Positions 7,247-15,128 of a stretch of DNA of 64,000 nucleotides are shown here, in pieces; positions within the stretch are counted from its first letter, which is position 1, and the number at the start of each line of letters is the position of its first letter. The position numbers were made by a program, and so were the translations under genes. The DNA lies in NCBI GenBank assembly GCA_003151595.1, contig PLXW01000048.1:12851-76850 (forward strand). Reading direction: 5' to 3'. The notes beneath the pieces were generated by a model that searched no databases, had not been told where the DNA came from, and was given only the letters and a program-made list of their open reading frames with translations. Source of the stretch: Myxococcales bacterium. GTDB lineage: Bacteria; Myxococcota; Polyangia; Polyangiales; Polyangiaceae.

Positions 7247-9334
7247 GTGCTCTCCGCCTTGCCCCTCCCGGTGCTCTCGTCCGTCCGCGTCGACACCTGG
7301 TTCGCCCTCTTCGAGGCCCACGGCTATCCCGCGGGGATCACGCGTGCCCACGCGCGCACCCTGTCCGCCCCCGACGTGACCGCGCGCGTCTCCGCGGAGG
7401 CCGAGCGCCTCCCTCGCGCGCTCGCGCGTGCCCTCGTCACGATGCTCGCCTTCTCTACAGAGGACGCGCGTTCCGACGTCTACAACGCCGCCGAGGCGCT
7501 CGCGTACCCGCGTCGCTGGCCGGAGAGCACGTCGCCCGCCGATCTTGTCGCGCACTTGCTCGCGCAGGCCCCCGGCGATCCCGACGTCGCCCTGCTCCTC
7601 GACGCAGCGCAGATCCTCCGCGATCGATCGTTCCGCCCGCGCGCGAAGCTCGTCTACCTCGGCCCCGCGAAGCGCGGCGCCGCTCCCGTCGTCCCCGTCG
7701 CCGCCGAGGTGCAAGCACGCTTCGCCGAGTGGTGCGCGTCGCGCGACTGCGGCGACGTCGTGTCCGTCACCGAGCGGTCCGGCAGCGGCGTCGTCTCCTG
7801 GGAGATCGTCCACGAGGACCGCACCTGCACGGACGTGGTCACGTCCCGCGCCGCGCGCGCCTCCAAGATCGCGCCCGTCTCCCGCCGCCCGCTCCGATCG
7901 CACTTCGTCGCCTACGCACACGCGCACAGGCGCCTCGAGATCACGACCGACTGCCTCGAAGCGGCGACGCCGCTCGCGCGGATCTTCGGCCTCGCGCTCG
8001 GGGGTTCCGCACGTCACTTCCTCGAGCAGCCGGCCCTCGACCTCTGGAAGCTCCAGGAGCTCGGCGCCGCGTCGCTCCAGGTTCCCGAGCTCGCGAGCAA
8101 GCTGTCGGTGAGCGCGATCGGCGGCACGTGGCACTCCGGCAAGAGCCACGCGATCACGCCGCGCGGGCGCGATCTGTTCAAGGCGCTGTCGCGCTACAAG
8201 ATCCGCATCGAGGGGGGCCGGCTCGATCTGGTCACGCTCCGCGCGAAGGTCGCCTCCAAGGACGGCGCTCCCACGCAGTGCGACGTGGCGCTGCGCCCTC
8301 CTCATCTGTGCACGGTGTCGGAGCCGGAGCTCGAGCCGCTGCTCGGCGACTTCCTCGACCGCGCGAAGATCACCGCGCCCGAGCCGCGCCCGCGCGACTT
8401 CATCTCGATGCAGCCGTGGAACGACTCGGCCGCGAGCTGGACGGCCGCGGAAGGGGAGGCGGGCTTCGCGTCGCTCGTGGCGTCGGGAATCTTGAAGGCG
8501 AACCCGGAGAACCGCGCGGTGACGTCACCCGAGCACCCGCACGCCGGGCCGACGGCGACGGCATACCCGCTGCGCGGCACGAAGTACCTGGCGTGGAGCC
8601 CGGACGCGACGGTGGCGCCGTTCGTCGTCGAAGAGAAAGACCTCGTCGCCTACGCGCTGCAGTTCGATCAGCTCGCCCGCACGATCGCGAGCGCGCTCGG
8701 CCTCGAGGCGCCGGCCGCGAAGCTCGACGAGGACGGCGTCTTGTACTGCGGGCGCGGCACGCTCGGGCCCACGCACGTCCTCGTCTTCCTCGCGACGCGC
8801 CCGGTTCGCGCCACGACCGTCGAGAGGCTGCGCGACGCCGCGGGTCACGGCCACGCCGTGCTCGTCGTCCCCGAGGGGCGCATGCAGCCCAACGGTCTAC
8901 GCCAGATCGCGATGCCGAAGCTCGCCGGACCGTGGCCTCCGGTGCTCGCCGAGATCGCGCGGGTGCTCAAGCTGGAGTCGTTCGTCGACGCGATTGCGCT
9001 CGCGCCGGCCGACGCGCGCTTCGTCCTTCATCGTGCGACAGAGCGCGTGTGGCTCGACGGGGTCGCGTGCGCCGTGACAGCGCGTCACTTCCGCTTGCTC
9101 GAGATCCTCATCCAGCACGAGGGCCACGAGCTGTACACGAAGGACCTCGCCGAGCACGTGGCGCAGGGGCACGCGCACGAGGACACGACGCGCAAGCAGA
9201 TCGAGTCGCTCGTCGCCGCGATCGAGAAGAGCTTCAAGGCCGCGAAGCGGAAGCCGCCGAAGGATCTGCGCGCGCTCATCGCGATGCCGCGCCTCGGTCA
9301 CTACGTGTTGCGCGCGAAGGGCTTCGTCGTCTGA
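7247..9334 (+). CDS. Large protein of unknown function with C-terminal winged-helix-like domain
   Basis: About 695 residues from a GTG at 7247. The frame is open further upstream (ATGs at 7088, 7109 and 7130), but that part is minisatellite; a GTG at 7271 is also possible and none of these has a clear ribosome binding site. The first 600 residues match no family I recognise. The last ~100 residues (RHFRLLEILI, ELYTKDLAEHV, RKQIESLV, ending LGHYVLRAK) have the helix spacing and terminal beta-hairpin look of an OmpR/PhoB-type winged helix, suggesting a DNA-binding regulator. No membrane segment. The composition is typical of the host, so there is no sign of recent transfer. Confidence 0.7.
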   Translation: MLSALPLPVLSSVRVDTWFALFEAHGYPAGITRAHARTLSAPDVTARVSAEAERLPRALARALVTMLAFSTEDARSDVYNAAEALAYPRRWPESTSPADLVAHLLAQAPGDPDVALLLDAAQILRDRSFRPRAKLVYLGPAKRGAAPVVPVAAEVQARFAEWCASRDCGDVVSVTERSGSGVVSWEIVHEDRTCTDVVTSRAARASKIAPVSRRPLRSHFVAYAHAHRRLEITTDCLEAATPLARIFGLALGGSARHFLEQPALDLWKLQELGAASLQVPELASKLSVSAIGGTWHSGKSHAITPRGRDLFKALSRYKIRIEGGRLDLVTLRAKVASKDGAPTQCDVALRPPHLCTVSEPELEPLLGDFLDRAKITAPEPRPRDFISMQPWNDSAASWTAAEGEAGFASLVASGILKANPENRAVTSPEHPHAGPTATAYPLRGTKYLAWSPDATVAPFVVEEKDLVAYALQFDQLARTIASALGLEAPAAKLDEDGVLYCGRGTLGPTHVLVFLATRPVRATTVERLRDAAGHGHAVLVVPEGRMQPNGLRQIAMPKLAGPWPPVLAEIARVLKLESFVDAIALAPADARFVLHRATERVWLDGVACAVTARHFRLLEILIQHEGHELYTKDLAEHVAQGHAHEDTTRKQIESLVAAIEKSFKAAKRKPPKDLRALIAMPRLGHYVLRAKGFVV

Positions 9335-9347
9335 ACGATTCTTCGCT

Positions 9348-9373
9348 TCGCGGGCCCGAATAGTCGCCCGCGA
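9348..9373 (+). terminator. Stem-loop after the winged-helix gene
   Basis: Perfect 8-bp arms TCGCGGGC / GCCCGCGA around a 10-nt loop, starting 14 bp after the stop at 9334. There is no T-run, which is common for terminators in such GC-rich genomes. Confidence 0.5.
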
Positions 9374-9583
9374 GAACCTCTCTTCTTCCCGACACTTCCG
9401 CCCGACTCCGGACGCACTCCGGACGCGAGACAGCTGCGCGCGCGCTTGCGCGTCCGGCTGCGGTCCGGGGTTTTCCGAGCCCGCTTGGATACGAAAGGCG
9501 AGTCCGAAGACGGACGCAGTCACCGCGAGCCAATCACGGCGCGCGCGACTGGGCCTCGAATCGTCGAACGCGGGAGAATGATC

Positions 9584-10225
9584 ATGAAGAAGATTTCAAG
9601 CAGTGCGGTGGTGAGTGCGTGCTCGCAGCGTGTGAGCGCGATCAAGAAGCACCTGGGCGCCAAGGACGTGATCTTCGTCGATGGCGAGCAGGTGAAGGCG
9701 AGCGACCTCGCTCAGGTGTTCCAGGACGCTCTGGATACGCGGGCGGCGGCCGTCACCGCGAAGGGGGGCTACGTGTCCGCCCTCGCGGCGCGCGACGTGA
9801 CGGAGGCGAAGCGGTTGAACGCCGACGCGGCGCTCCAGCCGTATGTCCTTCAACGCTTCGGTGCCACCAGCACCGAGGCGCACGACTTCGGCTTCACGCC
9901 GAGGAAGGTGACGGACAAGACGGCCGTGAGCAAGGCGAAGGCGGTGGCGCTCAGCAAGGCCACGCGCGAGGCGCGGGGCACGATGGGGAAGAAGGCGAAG
10001 CAGGGCATCAAGGGGACGCTGAGCCCCGAGACCTCGGCTGCGCTGGACGTTCTGTCGGGCTCGGCGTCGGGCTCGGCGTCGGGCGCGGCGTCGGCCTCGG
10101 CGGCGTCCGCGGGGACGGCGGCGACGCCCGCGGCTTCGACTGCGGCGGCTCCGGCTGTCGCCTCTACGCCGGTCGCGCCTGTGGCGACGAACGGCGCGGC
10201 TCTCAACGGCTCGGCGCACAGCTAG
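9584..10225 (+). CDS. Conserved myxobacterial-type protein of unknown function, Ala/Ser-rich tail
   Basis: 213 residues. The second of two close ATGs (9578, 9584) was preferred because GGAG lies 7 bp before it. The N-terminal ~145 residues are basic and helical (MKKISSSAVVSAC..., KKHLGAKDVIFVDGEQV, FGFTPRK, REARGTMGKKAKQGIKG), followed by a long low-complexity Ala/Ser/Thr/Pro/Val tail. No signal peptide or membrane segment. The architecture is one I associate with repeated myxobacterial small proteins; no function is known to me. It ends 2 bp before the next start. Confidence 0.7.
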   Translation: MKKISSSAVVSACSQRVSAIKKHLGAKDVIFVDGEQVKASDLAQVFQDALDTRAAAVTAKGGYVSALAARDVTEAKRLNADAALQPYVLQRFGATSTEAHDFGFTPRKVTDKTAVSKAKAVALSKATREARGTMGKKAKQGIKGTLSPETSAALDVLSGSASGSASGAASASAASAGTAATPAASTAAAPAVASTPVAPVATNGAALNGSAHS

Positions 10226-10227
10226 CC

Positions 10228-10668
10228 ATGATGGCCGTGAGCGGAGAGCCCGCCCAGCGCAGTCGGCTGGGCGGGCTTCGGTCTGAGGAAGAGCGAGCCA
10301 TCGCCCGCGCGCGCGGGCGGCGGAGCGAAGAGCGCGCCCTCGCGGCGTGCCGGAGCGCGGCGCGGCCCTCGTGGATCAAGACGGCGCGGCCGGCGGCGCA
10401 CGACGAGGATCACGCGGGCATCGATCTCGTGCTCGAGACGGACGTCGGGCGGTTGTTCGTGCAGGTGAAGAGCTCGATGACCGGCAAGGCGAAGTTCGAA
10501 TCGGTCAGACGCAAGCACCGCATCGCGGTCGTCGTCGTGCGCGACGGCGACTCGGACGCGAGGCTGCTCGCGCAGGTGAGCGCCTCGGTGGGTGCGCTGC
10601 GCGCGCCCTGGCTGGAGCGGCGCGCGTTTCTGGCGCGGCTCTACGGATCGGAGGCGGGCGCGCCGTGA
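10228..10668 (+). CDS. PD-(D/E)XK-like nuclease-fold protein
   Basis: 146 residues. The core has GIDLVLETD followed about 12 residues later by FVQVKSS, the D...E/QxK arrangement of restriction-endonuclease-like folds (Holliday-junction resolvase/Mrr-type). A second strand pair (HRIAVVVVRDGDSDARLLAQV) fits the fold. The start is ATG 10228 (or 10231); no initiation codon lies between these and the core. The first ~15 codons overlap a strong hairpin (see 10248-10276). The 2-bp gap to the preceding gene suggests translational coupling. Nuclease activity is inferred only from the motif. Confidence 0.55.
   Translation: MMAVSGEPAQRSRLGGLRSEEERAIARARGRRSEERALAACRSAARPSWIKTARPAAHDEDHAGIDLVLETDVGRLFVQVKSSMTGKAKFESVRRKHRIAVVVVRDGDSDARLLAQVSASVGALRAPWLERRAFLARLYGSEAGAP
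10248..10276 (+). terminator. Strong hairpin at the start of the nuclease-like gene
   Basis: Perfect 11-bp arms GCCCGCCCAGC / GCTGGGCGGGC with a 7-nt loop, beginning 22 bp after the stop of the 213-aa gene. It has the geometry of an intrinsic terminator but lacks a T-run and falls inside the first codons of the next reading frame, so it may act as partial terminator or attenuator. Confidence 0.5.
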
Positions 10669-10689
10669 CTCGAGAGCTCGACCGGCGGC

Positions 10690-11250
10690 TCAGACCCAGG
10701 CGACCCGTATCACGAACAACCCCTGATCCGTGGCTCCCGGCGGCGAGATCTCCGTGACGTACAGCTTCTCGCAGAAGAGCTCCCCCGCGCTCACGAACAT
10801 TCCGCGCCACGAGTTGCGAAAGTACGCCCACGTCACGAGCGGGTTGCCGTGCGCCTCGACGCGCGCCTCCTTCGGACCGACGCGGTACACGGCGCCGGAG
10901 CCGCCCGACATCACGCGGTCCCACATTCGCTGGAAGTGCTCGAGGCCCGCCCACGGAGTCACGTTTCCGAGCGTCTTGGCGGTGCGCGCGAGCACTCGGA
11001 GCATCGCGTTCTGAACGCGCGCCGAGACCTCGCGACCGTTGTTGAACTGCTCGAGCGCGGTCAGCCCGATCGCCTCGCACGCCGCGTAGTGCGCCATCCC
11101 GATCTCGATCGGCATCCACGAGCCAGCGACCGCGCCGAGGACCTCGGCGTGAAGGGGCTTCGGTAGCGCGGCGAGGTAGGCGTCGAGATGCGATTTCGCG
11201 CGCAGCGTCTGCACCGAGCCCGCCAGGAGCGTGCTCCGGATCTGCGTCAC
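10690..11250 (-). CDS. Unknown protein, possibly DUF2378-like
   Basis: 186 residues from a GTG at 11250; the frame is open up to a GTG at 11403 directly abutting the sigma-factor stop, but that added part (Arg/Pro-rich) looks unlike protein. The core has a hydrophobic N-terminal helix pair, GSWMPIEIGMAHYAACEAIGL and WAGLEHFQRMWDRV, then a strand-rich C-terminus (AHGNPLVTWAYFRNSWRGMF). The pattern resembles the Myxococcales-restricted DUF2378/TIGR02265 family, but this is a guess from spacing, not a match I can verify. No signal or membrane segment. Confidence 0.55.
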   Translation of the reverse strand: MTQIRSTLLAGSVQTLRAKSHLDAYLAALPKPLHAEVLGAVAGSWMPIEIGMAHYAACEAIGLTALEQFNNGREVSARVQNAMLRVLARTAKTLGNVTPWAGLEHFQRMWDRVMSGGSGAVYRVGPKEARVEAHGNPLVTWAYFRNSWRGMFVSAGELFCEKLYVTEISPPGATDQGLFVIRVAWV

Positions 11251-11403
11251 CGGCGAGACGCGGCCGCCCACAGCGCGGAGCGGCACGACGGGGTCTCCGA
11301 GAGTTCTGTGCGGCGGCACGGGTGCATGGATCTTAGCGCGCCGCCGGGTCGCCTGCTCGGGTCGTGACACGTACGGCGCCGCCCACTCCCTGCTCGGCTG
11401 CAC

Positions 11404-12651
11404 TCAGCTCGCGCGCAGCCGCCCGATCTTCAAGAGCAAGTAATCCCGCTCCGGAACGCTCGCCGTCTTCTCCGCCGCCGCCTCGTAGTAGCGAAGCGCC
11501 TCCGCGACCTTCCCCGAGCGCTCCAGCAGATGCCCGCGCACGGCATCGAGCCGATAGTGATCCTTGATACGCGGATCCCGATCGAGCTTCTCGAGCAGCG
11601 CGAGCCCTTCGCTCGGTCCACGCGCCATGGCGACGGCGACCGCATGGTTCAACGCGACCATCGGGTTATCGCCCATGCGCATCAACTCGCCGTAGAGCGC
11701 GACGATCTGCGGCCAGTCCGTCTCGTCGGCCCGCGTCGCATCGTCGTGCACCGCCGCGATCGCGGCCTGCAGCAGATACGAGCCCGCCGCGCCGCGCGTC
11801 ATCGCGTCCGTCACGAGCTGCACGCCTTCCGCGATCGCTTCCTTGTCCCAGAGCGATCGATCCTGCTCGTCGAGCGGGATGATCTCGCCGTTCGGCCCCG
11901 TGCGCGCGGCGCGCCGCGCGTCGGTGAGGAGCATGAGCGCGAGGAGGCCGCTCACCTCGTCGCTGTGCGGGAGGCGCTCGTGCGTCGCGCGCGCGAGTCG
12001 AATCGCTTCACGCGAGAGATCGACACGCACGTGCGCCTCCCCTGCGCTCGTGGCGTAGCCCTCGTTGAAGACGAGATAGAGGACGTGGAGGACGGCGGAG
12101 AGGCTCGCGTCTCGCGCTTCCGGTGGCGGCATCACGAAGCCGACGCCGGAGCTCTTGATGCTCTGCTTCGCGCGGCTGATTCGCTGCGCCATCGTCGCCT
12201 CCGGGACGAGGAACGCGCTCGCGATCTCCGTCGTCGTGAGACCACCCACCGCGCGCAACGTCAGCGCGATGGCCGAAGGACGCGTCAGCGCCGGATGGCA
12301 GCACATGAAGAGAAGAACGAGCGCGTCGTCCTCTTGCATGCCTGCTTCACCTGCTTCGTCGGGCGGCGGTACCACGTTCTCTTCCGGTGGTGTCTCGAGG
12401 ACGATCTTCCTCTCCCGTCGCCTTCGCGCAGACTCCGACCGGATATGATCGGTGAGCTTTCGCGCGGCGACCTGGATGAGCCAGGCGCGAGGATTCTCGG
12501 GCACACCGGTGCGAGGCCACTGGAACGCAGCCGCGGTGAGCGCCTCTTGCACCGCGTCCTCCGCGGCCCCGAAGTCGCCGTAGCGACGAACGACGGCGCC
12601 GAGCACCTGCGGTGCGAGCGCACGGAGCAGGTGCTCGCCGGTCGTCGTCAT
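11404..12651 (-). CDS. ECF42-type RNA polymerase sigma factor with DUF6596/TPR-like C-terminus
   Basis: 415 residues, about twice the size of an ordinary ECF factor. Region sigma2 has AAEDAVQEALTAA and WLIQVAARKLTDHIR; region sigma4 (about 130-185) has LTTTEIASAFLVPEATMAQRISRAKQSI. The long C-terminal part contains VFNEGY and LLQAAIAAVHDDA plus helical repeats, as in the ECF42/DUF6596 group, where it is thought to replace a separate anti-sigma factor. It lies 19 bp after the YciI gene and a third gene (VOC) precedes both, giving an operon. Genes encoding DGPF/YciI proteins are the known partners and likely targets of this sigma group. Confidence 0.9.
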   Translation of the reverse strand: MTTTGEHLLRALAPQVLGAVVRRYGDFGAAEDAVQEALTAAAFQWPRTGVPENPRAWLIQVAARKLTDHIRSESARRRRERKIVLETPPEENVVPPPDEAGEAGMQEDDALVLLFMCCHPALTRPSAIALTLRAVGGLTTTEIASAFLVPEATMAQRISRAKQSIKSSGVGFVMPPPEARDASLSAVLHVLYLVFNEGYATSAGEAHVRVDLSREAIRLARATHERLPHSDEVSGLLALMLLTDARRAARTGPNGEIIPLDEQDRSLWDKEAIAEGVQLVTDAMTRGAAGSYLLQAAIAAVHDDATRADETDWPQIVALYGELMRMGDNPMVALNHAVAVAMARGPSEGLALLEKLDRDPRIKDHYRLDAVRGHLLERSGKVAEALRYYEAAAEKTASVPERDYLLLKIGRLRAS

Positions 12652-12670
12652 CGGTTCGTGTCGGTCCTTC

Positions 12671-13066
12671 CTATTGGGGGGGCGGTGCGCCCATCACCTG
12701 ACGCACTTCGATCGTGAGGCCGAGCGGCTTTCCACCCGGGCCCGGGGCGGTCGATGCCTTGCCGGCGATCGCATACGCGCGCTCCGCGTTTTCGACGTCG
12801 ACGATCCAGTAGCCCACGAGGAACTCCTTCGACTCGGCGAAGGGGCCGTCCGTCACCTCGGGCGCGCCTTCGCTCTTCGCGCGGACGATGCGCGCCTGGC
12901 CTGGAGGCGCGAGCCCCTCCGCGCCTACGAGCTCGCCGGCTTCACGGAGCCCCTTGTTGAGGTCTTTCATGAACTGGATGTGGGCCCGGAACTCCTCGGG
13001 CTTCCACGAGTTGATCTGATAGTCGCCGGTGCCGCGGGGCGCATGCATCATGAGCATGAATTTCAT
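12671..13066 (-). CDS. YciI/DGPF-family protein
   Basis: 131 residues, the usual length. It carries the family-defining DGPF motif (VTDGPFAESKEF) at about residue 70 and a ferredoxin-like alpha/beta pattern with MKFMLMMHA at the start. GGAAGGA lies 8 bp before the ATG. It is the middle gene of a VOC-YciI-sigma operon with 20-bp gaps. DGPF proteins are repeatedly coupled with ECF42-type sigma factors; their biochemical role is unknown. Confidence 0.9.
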   Translation of the reverse strand: MKFMLMMHAPRGTGDYQINSWKPEEFRAHIQFMKDLNKGLREAGELVGAEGLAPPGQARIVRAKSEGAPEVTDGPFAESKEFLVGYWIVDVENAERAYAIAGKASTAPGPGGKPLGLTIEVRQVMGAPPPQ

Positions 13067-13087
13067 CGTCGTTTCCTTCCGCGATCC

Positions 13088-13564
13088 TCACACGCCGTCG
13101 AACGCGGCCTGAAGCTTCGCGAGGTCGAGCTTCCGCATTCCCATCATCGCTTGCATCGCGCGGCTCGACTTCGCGCTGTCCTTGTTGGAGAGCATTCCCA
13201 TCAGCTGCTTCGGAACGATCTGCCAGGACACGCCGAACGTGTCGGTGAGCCAGCCGCACTGCACTTCCTTGCCGCCGTTCTCGGTCAGCTTCGTCCAGAG
13301 GCGATCGATCTCCGCCTGGGTGTCGACCTGCACCATGAGCGAGAACCCATGCCCGAACGTGAACGTGGAGCCGCCGTTCAGCGCGATGTACGTCTGCCCC
13401 AGGAGCTGGAACGTCACCGAGAGGACCGACCCCTCCGGCCTCGGCCCTCCGGCCGGGTAGCGCATCGTCTCCTTGATCGTCCCGTCGAAGAGCGAGGTGT
13501 AGAGCTTCGCGGCATCTTCGGCCTGGGTGTCGTAGGTGAGGAACGTCGTGATCGAGGTGGTCAT
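13088..13564 (-). CDS. VOC-superfamily (PhnB-like) protein
   Basis: 158 residues, one glyoxalase/bleomycin-resistance-like module of the PhnB subgroup: ITTFLTYDTQAEDAAKLYTSLF at the start, FTFGHGFSLMVQVDTQAEIDRLW in the middle and CGWLTDTFGVSWQIVP near residue 115. PhnB-like proteins are annotated variously and usually lack a proven reaction. A GGAGA lies 6 bp before the ATG. First gene of the operon ending with the ECF42-type sigma factor; the promoter should lie in the 155-bp gap before the MOSC gene. Confidence 0.88.
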   Translation of the reverse strand: MTTSITTFLTYDTQAEDAAKLYTSLFDGTIKETMRYPAGGPRPEGSVLSVTFQLLGQTYIALNGGSTFTFGHGFSLMVQVDTQAEIDRLWTKLTENGGKEVQCGWLTDTFGVSWQIVPKQLMGMLSNKDSAKSSRAMQAMMGMRKLDLAKLQAAFDGV

Positions 13565-13719
13565 GGTCGGTCTCCGTGGTTTCGGCCGGGGCTATCCCGG
13601 CGTTACCCCGAGGTCGAAGCCGACGGGCAACTCTCGACATGAGCCGATACGATTTTTTTCGATCGCTCACGGCCCCGACTGCGTCGACACTCCTCCTCCT
13701 CTTCTTGCCGGAGGACGAG

Positions 13720-14451
13720 ATGCCGATCGAGATTGGACAGATTGAGGCGATCTTCCGCTATCCGGTGAAGTCCATGCGCGGCGAGCCGCTCGACGCTGCC
13801 ACCCTGGGCTGGCACGGCATCGAGGGCGATCGGCGCTTCGCGTTTCGTCGGCGCGGCGAGCGCGGAGGGTTCCCATGGCTGACCGCGAGCAAGCTCCCGG
13901 AGCTCGTCCTCTTCACTCCGCTCCGGCGTGAAGACGCGAAGGGCGAAGCGCCGCCGACCCACGTTCGTACGCCGGAGGGGGAGGAGATGCCGTTGTTCGG
14001 AGACGCGCTCGCCGCCGACGTCGAGCGCCGCCACGGGGCCCCCGTGGAGATGATGCAGTTGACTCACGGCATCTTCGACGAAGCGAGCGTCTCGGTGATC
14101 ACCTCCGAGACCGTTCGCGAGATCGGCAGGCTCGCGGGGAAGCGCGCCGACGTCAGACGGTTTCGTCCGAACATCGTCGTCCGGTCCACGCGCGCGGTCC
14201 TCTTCGAGGAGGATCAATGGCTGGGCGGCGTGCTCACGTTCGGCGACGCGGACGACGCGCCCGCCGTCACCGTCACGCTGCGCGACGTCCGCTGCGTGAT
14301 GGTGAACGTCGATCCCGACGGCGGGAGCCACGCCCCCGAAGTTCTGAAGGCCGTGGTCCGCGCCAACCAGAACAACGCGGGGATCTACGCCACGGTCACG
14401 CGCGTCGGGCGACTGGCCGTCGGGCAGACGATCGTCCTTCACCCGAGGTAG
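13720..14451 (+). CDS. MOSC-domain protein
   Basis: 243 residues. The N-terminal beta-barrel starts IEAIFRYPVKSMRGEPLD and is followed by the MOSC core with GDRRFAF and the C-terminal RFRPNIVV, RDVRCVMVNVDP and GIYATV segments. MOSC proteins bind sulphur or molybdenum cofactor-like groups (molybdenum cofactor sulphurase C-terminus, YcbX, YiiM). The usual conserved Cys of MOSC is most likely the one in RDVRCVM. The ATG at 13720 follows GGAGG with 5-bp spacing; in-frame ATGs upstream give a non-conserved extension. Substrate unknown. Confidence 0.88.
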   Translation: MPIEIGQIEAIFRYPVKSMRGEPLDAATLGWHGIEGDRRFAFRRRGERGGFPWLTASKLPELVLFTPLRREDAKGEAPPTHVRTPEGEEMPLFGDALAADVERRHGAPVEMMQLTHGIFDEASVSVITSETVREIGRLAGKRADVRRFRPNIVVRSTRAVLFEEDQWLGGVLTFGDADDAPAVTVTLRDVRCVMVNVDPDGGSHAPEVLKAVVRANQNNAGIYATVTRVGRLAVGQTIVLHPR

Positions 14452-14594
14452 CGCGCGTCACGGCTCGTCCGTGCGCGACCGAGAGCGACTTGCGCCCACC
14501 TCGAGCGGGTAGGGCGGCTCAGCTCTCCCTCTCTCGTGAGGCTGACGTTGAACCGGGGTTGGCCGGTGGTAACGGTACGCAGTGGTCTGACACC

Positions 14595-14600
14595 AGGAGG
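14595..14600 (+). promoter_or_regulatory. Consensus ribosome binding site
   Basis: AGGAGG 6 bp before the ATG at 14607; it fixes the start of the SnoaL-like gene, whose frame is open far upstream. Confidence 0.8.
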
Positions 14601-14606
14601 TTCACG

Positions 14607-14966
14607 ATGAGCACGCAAGACGTCGCCAAGTCGTTCACCGCGCTGTGCCGAGCGGGAAAGTTCGACGAAGCCGGTCACAAGTTCTGGTCGGACAAGGTCG
14701 TCAGCATCGAGCCGATGACAGGAGAGATGGCCCGGATGGAGGGGGTGAAGGCCCTTGAAAAGAAGGGCAAGTGGTGGGCGGAGAACAACGAGGTCCACGG
14801 CGTCAGGGTCGAGGGGCCGTTCGTGAACGGAGACGAGTTCACGCTCCGCTTCGAGATGGACGTCACGCCCAAAGGGAAGGAGCGCACGAAGATGATCGAG
14901 ATGGCGCTCTACAAGGTGAAGAACGACAAGGTCGTGGAGGAGAAGTTCTATTCCGGCAGCAACTGA
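14607..14966 (+). CDS. SnoaL/NTF2-like protein
   Basis: 119 residues, the size of a single NTF2-like cone fold: helical start (VAKSFTALCRAGKFDEAGHKFWSD), then strands with IEPMTG, VEGPFVNGDEFTLRFEMDVT and VVEEKFYSGSN. The layout is that of SnoaL-like polyketide cyclase/ketosteroid-isomerase-like proteins, a fold used for many small-molecule tasks. No specific substrate can be inferred. It stands alone between the MOSC and KAS III genes. Confidence 0.8.
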   Translation: MSTQDVAKSFTALCRAGKFDEAGHKFWSDKVVSIEPMTGEMARMEGVKALEKKGKWWAENNEVHGVRVEGPFVNGDEFTLRFEMDVTPKGKERTKMIEMALYKVKNDKVVEEKFYSGSN

Positions 14967-15128
14967 GCGCGGCCGGCGCTAGAGGCCCGGACGCCGCAGG
15001 GAGGGATCACGCCGGCGCCGCCGCCCCGCGGCGCGGAGTCGTTGCAGCCCTGCGGCGTCGGTTTGGGGTCGCGGCGGACGCCTCATCCGGGTTGCGCCGC
15101 GCGCGCGCGCGTGCTTCATCGCTCTGTC

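Noticed and set aside
6977..8305. Minus-strand reading frame of 442 codons
   Set aside because: Antisense shadow of the winged-helix gene with Arg/Glu/Gly-rich sequence and no motif.
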